From contig BBXU01002047.1 in the NCBI GenBank assembly GCA_001598975.1, positions 1 to 27,438 of the forward strand: 27,438 bases of DNA, read 5' to 3'. The translations under genes and the position numbers were made by a program. Below are positions 21,001 through 27,438 of the stretch, piece by piece. This stretch comes from Parachlorella kessleri. Lineage: Eukaryota > Chlorophyta > Trebouxiophyceae > Chlorellales > Chlorellaceae. Below the pieces are notes generated by a model that was not told the DNA's origin, ran no database searches, and saw only the letters and a program-made list of their open reading frames with translations. Position 1 is the stretch's first letter. Every line of letters begins with the position of its first letter.

Positions 21001-22744
21001 CCAGTGGGCTAGCTGTTGCCCCAGTACTCTGATGGATGGCTACACTCTCCATCACACACGCGCCCCTTCATAACCAAGGGGTTCCAGCGCAGTAGCTGTT
21101 GCCGCAGCACTCTGGAGGATTGCCCTAACTCTCTTGGCACTCCCCTTTTCCCCTCTCGCAGACCCCGCCAAGCGGCTGTCGGTGGAGGAGGTGCTGCCGC
21201 AGCACTCTGAATGAAGGATTACTCAGCTCTCTAACACCCCCCCCCCCGCCCCATCACCCGGTCCAGACCCCGCCAAGCGGCTGTCGGTGGAGGAGGTGCT
21301 GCCGCAGCACTCTGAATGAAGGATTACTCAGCTCTCTAACACCCCCCCCCCCGCCCCATCACCCGGTCACAGACCCCGCCAAGCGGCTGTCGGTGGAGGA
21401 GGTGCTCAAGCACCCCTGGTGCCACACCGAGATGAACTCGCAGCTGCTCGCCTTCAATGAAGCGCTGGTGGCTCAGAGCATGGCAACCGTGCTGCAGCCA
21501 GAGGTAAGCCATGCAGTTTCTCGTGCCATTTGGAGGTGTGCCCACTTTGGGGTGGCTCAGAGCTTGGCAACCATGCTGCAGCCAGAGGTAAGCCAGACAA
21601 TCTCCCGTGCCATTTGGGAGTACCATCCGGCCTCCTTTGGGGTGGTTGGTGACTGATTGCTGATAGCCTGGCCTCATCGCCTGCTGCCCCCGGTGAGCCT
21701 GGACCTAGCCCTTGCACCTGGGCCAGTATGCAGCGCGTACCCAGATTCCAGGTGATGATAGCACTGTAGGTGCTGAGAGCCTGTGGCAGCTGTTCTGCTG
21801 CTGCTGGAGGGATTGCTGCGCCACAGACAGGTTTGGTAGGGCACAAGGCAGCCTCGCAGCAGGGCTGGCAGGGGCGCCTGTCAGCGGGCACCACCTGGCC
21901 TCTGGCTACAATGCGGGCCCGTCACATGGTCTACACACCCTGCAGACGCTGGATCTTTGTGGGTCGCTGGAATATGGAGCGTTGGATTATGGGTTATGGA
22001 TTATGGGTCGTTGCTGCCTGCAGGTGGTGCGGGAAATCGAGAGCATCGTTGACGAGGCCCGGCGGCCGGGGCCCCGGGCCCAGCAGCTTCAGATGCAGTA
22101 CCAGGGTGGGTGGGCGGGCATGCGTGTGTGGGGCACTGTGGGAGGCGGAGCATGCAGGGCCGGGGCTCCTCCCCTTGTGTGGTCTCTGACGTGATCCAGT
22201 CACGTCGCAGGGTCCCCTCCTGCCTAAGATGACGCCAGGCTGGCAGTCCTGCCCGGGCTGCCCTGTGTGGACGTTGTGTCGTAGTGGGTGAGGACGGCAT
22301 GCGAGCCATGTGGTTTTGGGCAGTGAGCAAGACATGGGTGGCTGTGATGGCAGCTGGGCATTGTTTGTGTGCTCATGGCGATGGTGGGGGCAGCCTGGTA
22401 GGCGGGTGGTGGCCCCCAGGGCACCTGTTGCCACGCCTGTCTTGGTAGGGGACTACTCATAGCTTAGTCCTTGGTCTCCCCTGTCTGCTGTTGTGCATCG
22501 CGAACCGGCAAGGGGTGGGCAAGGTGCTTGGCCTCGGCCAGGCTTGGAACCTACCTGCCGCAGCCACTGCTTGGGGCAGTCTCGAGATTTTATCAGTGAC
22601 GGCTGCCTTAAGCAACCTTTTATATTACGTGTGTGTGTGGATGCAGCGATGGCCGGCGCTGCCCAGCATTCCCTGTCACTATTCGACGAAGAGCTGCTGG
22701 GGGGGGATGGTGATGGTGACTCACCAGAGGACCTAGACTACTAG
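18013..22744 (+). CDS. SnRK2-like serine/threonine protein kinase, 10 exons, 400 aa
   Basis: SNF1-related kinases of subgroup 2 act in osmotic-stress, nutrient and ABA-type signalling. Exons: 18013-18267, 18492-18566, 18862-19017, 19276-19346, 19524-19650, 20064-20183, 20571-20658, 21373-21503, 22024-22105, 22647-22744; 1203 nt in frame. Motifs: glycine loop GAGAHG (53-58), VALK Lys75, helix-C Glu93, catalytic loop SNRDVKLEN (Asp168; HRD is NRD), DYG at 189-191 instead of DFG, activation loop YHSAPGSRVGTPAYLAPE with both SnRK2-type serines (S200, S204), KADVWSCG, DPAKRLSVEEVLKHPW. The C-terminus has the SnRK2 helix (VVREIESIVDEAR) and an acidic end (LFDEELLGGDGDGDSPEDLDY). An N-terminal extension of about 48 residues precedes the kinase domain. 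Intron 5 begins GC (AAG|GCGAGT). Exon 8 is flanked by partial copies of itself with splice sites. It is divergent from the membrane-protein gene. Confidence 0.94.
21160..21372 (+). repeat. Two tandem 105-106-bp units copying the 5' end and acceptor of kinase exon 8
   Basis: The acceptor plus the first 37 or so bases of exon 8 (cagACCCCGCCAAGCGG...) appear three times, with AG at 21160-21161, 21265-21266 and 21371-21372. Only the last continues into the real exon. The first two run into GCCGCAGCACTCTGAATGA, giving DPAKRLSVEEVLPQHSE then stop. Each copy ends in a C12-type run and CATCACCCGGTC. Confidence 0.95.
21467..21634 (+). repeat. 84-bp tandem duplication of the 3' end and donor of kinase exon 8
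   Basis: GGTGGCTCAGAGC...CTGCAGCCAGAG|GTAAGCC at 21467 recurs 84 bp later at 21551, including the donor GAG|GTAAGCC (21503 and 21587) and the following CGTGCCATTTGG. The unit is 28 codons and the frame stays open through both copies, so use of the second donor would insert 28 residues (VAQSLATMLQPE repeat) without a frameshift. Confidence 0.93.
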
Positions 22745-23862
22745 CTTCAACCACTATTACCCCGTTGGGAGATGTTGCTGCGTCCAGCCCAGTCGCATGC
22801 AACCACTATGGGCCTTGCTTTGCTGTGGTTGCTCAATGGCCAGAAAGGCCTCCCTTCCGCTTGACGATTTGGTTCAGCTGCCATGGCACGGGCGTGGGCA
22901 TGTTGGCTGTGCCGACAGCATTGTCCCAGCCAGCATTGTCCCAGGCCTGACCTATGCCAGCTTCGGCTCTTTCGATGCTTCAGCATAACTTACCAATTCT
23001 TTCAAGTATTGTTGTTTATTTTGGTTTTGTCAATGGATGTCCGACGCCATTTGCAGGGACAGACCCGGCCCGTAGTGGATTGCTGATTTGATAACAGTGC
23101 CACCAGTGTGTTGGAACTCTTTGTGGACATGACATGCATGCAACATTGCAGCTGGCCCGTTGCCAGCCCGCTGCCACCCTGCCCGGTCTGGTCAGTAGTG
23201 AGTGCATGACAGCTGTCTGGCACAGGTTGAAGGACAGTCAAACCAGGACTTTTTGAAGATCGATTGATTGATAGGTTGCATGAGTGGACCTGCAGCAGTG
23301 CAGTGGACGAGTTGATCCTGTGCTTTACCTCGGCCTACACTTCCTTCCTGTTTCACCAAGTGCGCTGTACGCTCTGTTGTAGAAGGGTGTGGGTGTTCAC
23401 CATACTTTTGTGTCGGCAGTGCCTGGCAACATTCCCGCCTACTGCCTTGGCTGTTCCTGTTTGTTGAGTGTGCCTGGGCCCCGTGCGCCTTAACGCACCA
23501 TACTTTCAGTGTATGTCTGCCGGCTGTTTGACCATTCTTGCCCTCGGTTTATTACAGGACGACTGCATTACTTGCTCCTACAATAAGTTGGTGGTATTTC
23601 TAACATCAAGCATGACCAGCCGTCAAAACCTTCCCCCTTCCGCTTTCCCGAAATAAAGACTTCCTTTATTGGATGCCCGATAGCCACCACATGCAACAAA
23701 AGCCCACCCGTGTCAGGGACCGACTCATACGCATGCCTCAGCTGCATCCGCCGCCGCCCCCGCCCCTCCCTTCCTGCCATGTGCATCGCCGCTCTGTTGC
23801 AAACCCTCCACCGCTGCAGGAGCCGCAGGAGCCAAAGTGCAGGGATGATGCCAGGCTGGCAA
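22745..23862. other. Intergenic region between convergent kinase and LRR genes; poly(A) signals on both strands
   Basis: No coding exon supported. On the minus strand TGTAATAAA (23556-23548) lies about 310 nt past the LRR-gene stop and combines the chlorophyte TGTAA with AATAAA. AATAAA also occurs on the plus strand at 23652-23657 and on the minus strand at 23670-23665. No plus-strand TGTAA was found after the kinase stop, so its 3' end is unresolved and its 3' UTR may be as long as 900 nt. Short ORFs here lack protein character. Confidence 0.5.
23548..23556 (-). terminator. Candidate poly(A) signal of the LRR gene
   Basis: TGTAATAAA read on the minus strand, 307 nt downstream of the LRR-gene stop codon. 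TGTAA is the usual green-algal polyadenylation element; position and strand fit, but no transcript was seen. Confidence 0.4.
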
Positions 23863-26800
23863 TCACTGCACCCCGGCCGTCACAGCGCGCTGACAGCTGG
23901 CGTCCAGGCAGACGTTCAGGCTAGGGCGGGCCGCCGCCAGCGCCATTAGCGCCTGCAGGGCAGCGTGGCAGGCAGGCAGGTGGATCATGGGAAAGCCGCT
24001 GAGGCTTTGGGAGATGGATAGCAAATCAGGAGAGTGGGTCAAGGCTTGGAGGGTGAGTAACCCTCTGATAACGTTGACTGGGTACAGCCTGCATGGGGGG
24101 GGGGGGGGGTATAAAACGCGCTCTGCAACTTGTCAAGCCAGCAAACGAGACACGGGGGCAGGGACCAGATAGAAACACGCGCCCGCCGTCATACAAGGTC
24201 CTCTCATTGGCTCAGCAAAGCAGAGCAGGGCACAGCGAAGCATGTCCATGCACCGCGCCCGGGCCTCAGCAGTGGTCACCAAGCCGCTGAAGCCTGGCAA
24301 CCCACCCTCCCGCCCCGCCCCCCCGCACAGCGCTACACAGCACAGCGCAGCGCGGTCCCACCTGGACCGAGCGCAGGTCCCAGGGGCAGCCGCCCATGTC
24401 GCACAGCGCAGAGTCCTTGTGAAGGTGCAGCGTGCGCAGCGCGGGCAGGCGGGACAGCACCTCCCCCACGTCCACAGAGTCCAGCTGGAGCCGCGAGTTG
24501 TGGGACAGGTCCAGCTCCTCCAGGGCGGAGCAGCGGGACAGCGAGGGAGGCAGCTGCACAGGCACAGGGGGGGCACTGAGGCGGAAGGGACAGCGGGGGT
24601 GGCAGCTACACAGGGCACAGGGGGGACTCCAAAGTGTTGTGGAGGAGGGCTGGGATGCTCGAACGCACAGGAGGGAGGAGGGGGCAAGGTCTGCAGAGCG
24701 CTAAAGCCAGGGGCTGAGCACTGGTGGGTCTGGGTGGGTCGTACAAGCTGGAGGAGCACGCAATGGTGCATGCCTCAAACCTTTACCCTTCACGGCACGC
24801 CTACCACCAGGCTCCCTATCACCCCTTCCCCACCCCACCGTCCCAGCATGGTTTCCCATCACCCCCAGCCCACCCACACCACCACCCCACCCGACCCCAC
24901 CCCCACACCCAACATCACCTCACCCCACCCCAGCTCCTCCCCCTCCTCTCTCACCCCGGCTCACCGCCAGGAATCTATTGGCTCACCACCAGGAATCTAT
25001 CGGGTCAGCGCCAGGAATCTATCGGCTCACCGCCAGGAATCTGTTCCCCTGCAGGTCCAGCAGCTTGAGCCCCTCCAGGTAGGGCCCCGAGGGCAGCACC
25101 GCCAGGAAATCCAGGTGTGCCAGGCGCAGGCTGGTCAGGCCGGTCAGGGCGCAGCAGGGCAGCAGCGCGCGCGCCACGCCGCCCTCCAGCCACAGCGTGC
25201 GCAGCGAGGTCAGGCGGGTGACGTCGGCGGGCAGCGCGTCGGGGGGAGACGACTGCGGAGGGCGGGGGACGGCCGGCAGCAGGGTGGGAGGGGGTGGGTG
25301 CGCTGGCGGTGTGGGGGTGTGGTGGCAGCAGTGGCGACAACAGTGCTGCTGGTGGTCGTGTGTGCGTGGGGGTGGGTGGGTGGGGTTTGGTGAGCAAAGA
25401 AAGAACGGGGTGGAGATACCGCTGCACTGGTAGTGGTACTGACGAGACTCCTTGTGAGGCACGTGGCCGGCGGAACCGCGGGGCAGCATGGTACCAGGTG
25501 CAGCTCACGGCAGGCGCTGCTGCAGCAGCGGCCCGAGGGCGGGCCCTCCACGCCCGCCCACCCACCTTGAACTTGAGGGTGTGCAGGGCTGGGAGGCAGC
25601 ACCAGGAGGGCGGGAAGTGCAGCAGGTGGCACCCCTCAAACACCAGCGACGTCAAGTCGGCCAGGGCTCCCACGGGCAGCTCGGGTAGGTTGAGCTGAAC
25701 AGCAGGAGGCACAGCGGGCAAAGCAGGCTGAGCGCGGACGGCAAGCTGCGTCTTCACAACCCTTAGTGTGGTTATGGCACAAGGCCTGCATGGGGAGCTT
25801 GGGCAGGTGAGCTGCACAGCAGGCTGCACAGGAGGGGGCACAGCAGACCTTGAGCTGCACAGCAGGCACAGCACGTAACAGCGTCAGGGCCAGGGAGGCT
25901 CATGGCAGGGGCACAGCCGCAAGCCGTGCCAAGCCCTCGCCTCACGCTTCCTGCGTCCCACCCAGTCGCCTCCCGAGCAGTACGGAACAACAATACCATA
26001 GGTGCCATCCCAAGCGGAACCAAGTGCCAGCCCCTGCAGCGGCTGTTGCCGTCCTTGTGTCCCCCCCCTCCCCCCAACCCCAGACGCAAGGGCCAGCCCC
26101 TCACCAGGTAGCTAGAGAGCTCCAGGGAGCGCAGGGAGGAGACCGTGAGCACGCCCTGCGACAGGTTGCTGCCGCGCATGTCGCAGTGGCGGGAGCTGAG
26201 CGCGCGCAGCGCCGGCAGGCGGCAGAGCGTGTCCCAGAACAGCAGGGGAGCCGCGTGCCGCTGCCCACCCTGCACCATTGGGGGAGGTCGCAGCGCATGT
26301 TAGACGGGCACAGGTTGGCAGAAAGCAGGCAACCCGTGGTGGCAACGGGCAGGAGCTGCACACCCAGGAAGCTTGACATACCAGCGCAACCCTTTGGGTA
26401 TTGCCTTCCTTTCAACTAAATGGAACTGCGGATAATCAAGCAACATCAGATCTTACGGCCGCAAGCCCCCTACCTGCCGCCCCTCCTCCGAGCCGCCGCC
26501 GCTGCCGCCATCCAGGCAGCGCGTTTCGGACAGGCTGAGAGCCGTGAGGGCGGTGAGCAGGCTGGCCGAGGGTGGCAGCGCGCTCAGCACGGCCCCTGCA
26601 GGTCGCTCCCCAGAAGATACAGTTGCCCATGGTTAAGCAAGCAGGCTGGTAGGATGGGAAAGCGCTATGAGCACTGTCCTGCGGTTGTCAATCATGGTAT
26701 GCAGGATAAAGGATGTAAAGGGAGGCTGGCCAAGAATCGCTGCTCAACATGGCCAGCCCCAGCAGGCCCAAGGGCCTGGTTGCCACTTGCATGGCCTATG

Positions 26801-27438
26801 TGTAACATGCCACCTATGTGCCGCTGCCAAGCCAAAGGGGCTGATATGTTAAGGCAAACGGCAAATAAGTCTTCCCAGAGCTCGTGCAGGTGAGCGGAAC
26901 CCTCCAGCCAGGAGAGGAGTGGCCGACGCCCTTGCCCCAAAGTAACCGCCTGCCACCCTCCATGCAGGGTGCCCTTCCATCCACACCAAGCGCGCCCAAA
27001 CAGCAACCTTGGCATCCTGCCTCCCAATTACCAGCATGCCCCAGCAGCCCGGGGACCCTCGCAGGTTCAAGGCACCCAGGAGAAGGCTCCGCACACCTGT
27101 GAGTGTGACCTCCTCCAGTGCTGACAAACGGGAGATGTGGTCCAGCCGGAGCTCGTAGTCCTGCTCTGTGCAGACGTGCAGCGTCTGCAGGGCAGGGCAG
27201 GCACACACAGGGCACATGGTGCAATGCCTAGGGCACAAAGGGCCGGCGATATGGCGCCTGCGGCAGCATAAGAACAACATCACAGCGACGGCAGAGAGGA
27301 GCGGCAGGTGAACCCCAGTGTCCCTTGAAAGGCAGTGGGATGCAGAACAGGCTGGGCGGCCACAGGGCGGACCAACTTTGCTGCCCAAGCACAGAGAGAA
27401 TGCGGGCTCCGGTGAATTTTCAACCCAACGAGGAAACG
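23863..27438 (-). CDS. Leucine-rich-repeat protein, 3' seven exons (5' end not resolved, probably beyond right edge)
   Basis: Seven exons join in frame: 27184-27097, 26595-26474, 26269-26105, 25694-25566, 25252-25031, 24553-24362 and 23952-23863 (TGA stop), 335 residues in total. LRR segments of the LxxLxxLxL type recur: SALEEVTLTG, SLLTALTALSLSETRCL, LPALRALSSRHCDMRG, SLRSLELSSYL, LTSLVFEGC with LPALHTLKFK, LTSLRTLWLEGG, LTSLRLAHLDFLAVLP, LKLLDLQGNRFLA, CSALEELDLSHNSRLQL, LPALRTLHLHKDSALC. Such proteins are usually protein-interaction scaffolds; no kinase, F-box, NB-ARC or membrane segment is seen in this part. The exon at 25694 may have an alternative in-frame start from a duplicated acceptor near 25811. 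Positions 27185-27438 hold no exon I can defend; an earlier exon must exist because 27184 begins mid-repeat. It is convergent with the kinase gene. Confidence 0.83.
24095..24109. repeat. Poly(G) run in an LRR-gene intron
   Basis: An uninterrupted G run of about 15 on the plus strand (poly-C on the coding strand), followed by TATAAAA. It lies inside the last intron of the LRR gene (24361-23953). Homopolymers this long are prone to length error in assembly. Confidence 0.9.
24958..25045 (-). repeat. Four tandem 22-bp units copying an LRR exon end and its splice donor
   Basis: Units at 25045-25024, 25023-25002, 25001-24980 and 24979-24958 read on the minus strand as AGATTCCTGGCGGTGAGCC with small changes. 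The first holds the genuine exon end (GGCG|GTGAGCC, exon end 25031). Units three and four also keep a GTGAGCC donor; in unit two it is mutated to CTGACCC. Reading past the first donor meets TAG within four codons. Confidence 0.92.
25678..25850 (-). repeat. Diverged duplication of an LRR exon acceptor and start
   Basis: The genuine acceptor and exon start (CAG|CTCAACCTACCCGAGCTGCC, exon start 25694) resemble a second minus-strand block about 117 bp upstream (CAG|CTCACCTGCCCAAGCTCCC, acceptor at 25814-25812). A shorter third fragment with GTGCAGCTCAAGG lies near 25850. The copies differ by substitutions and a one-base indel. Confidence 0.65.

Noticed and set aside
24105..24118. TATAAAA after the poly-G run as a promoter
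   Set aside because: It lies inside the last intron of the LRR gene with no plus-strand gene downstream.
24958..25045. CRISPR-like repeats
   Set aside because: The 22-bp units are directly adjacent with no unique spacers, and they duplicate an exon-donor boundary in a eukaryotic gene.
24242..25393. 383-aa plus-strand ORF
   Set aside because: It is antisense to three LRR exons and introns whose minus-strand splicing, phases and LRR motifs are clear; its Gln/Ala/Pro/His-rich sequence is typical of GC-rich shadow frames.
1..27438. tRNA, rRNA, transposon, virus-derived or biosynthetic-cluster features
   Set aside because: I saw no cloverleaf, rRNA core, long terminal or inverted repeat, transposase or reverse-transcriptase motif; I cannot exclude small non-coding RNAs without structure searches.

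Overview
This is a GC-rich, intron-dense nuclear segment of a green alga, most likely a chlorophyte and possibly Chlorella-like. The evidence is an SBP-box transcription factor and a SnRK2-type kinase (both plant-lineage families), short exons joined by introns of about 50-700 bp with consensus GT..AG ends, and TGTAA motifs downstream of some stop codons. I see no prokaryotic operons, rRNA, tRNA, CRISPR array or transposon. All gene models were spliced by hand and checked by reading-frame continuity across every junction; I had no transcripts or database searches.

Layout: (1) Positions 1-657, minus strand: 5' end of a PRMT5-type arginine methyltransferase gene that runs off the left edge. (2) Positions 908-1561, plus strand: 3' part of an unrecognised gene, divergent from PRMT5. 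(3) Positions 2195-8714, minus strand: a 13-exon AidB/ACDH-11-like acyl-CoA dehydrogenase (732 aa), convergent with gene 2. (4) Positions 8715-10724: mostly non-coding, with one doubtful plus-strand ORF. (5) Positions 10725-15178, minus strand: SBP-box transcription factor, about 776 aa in this model. (6) Positions 15416-17785, minus strand: an unrecognised multi-pass membrane protein (330 aa). (7) Positions 18013-22744, plus strand: a 10-exon SnRK2-like Ser/Thr kinase (400 aa), divergent from gene 6. (8) Positions 23863 to the right edge, minus strand: a leucine-rich-repeat protein with an incomplete 5' end, convergent with the kinase.

The genes look like ordinary neighbours rather than a pathway or a defence or mobile system. 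The most interesting signal is structural. In the right third, short tandem duplications repeatedly copy exon ends together with their splice sites: acceptor side x3 and donor side x2 of the same kinase exon, donor x4 of one LRR exon, and a probable acceptor copy of another LRR exon. Other points worth checking are a lost zinc-ligand histidine in the SBP domain, two GC-AG introns, and NRD/DYG variants of the kinase HRD/DFG motifs.
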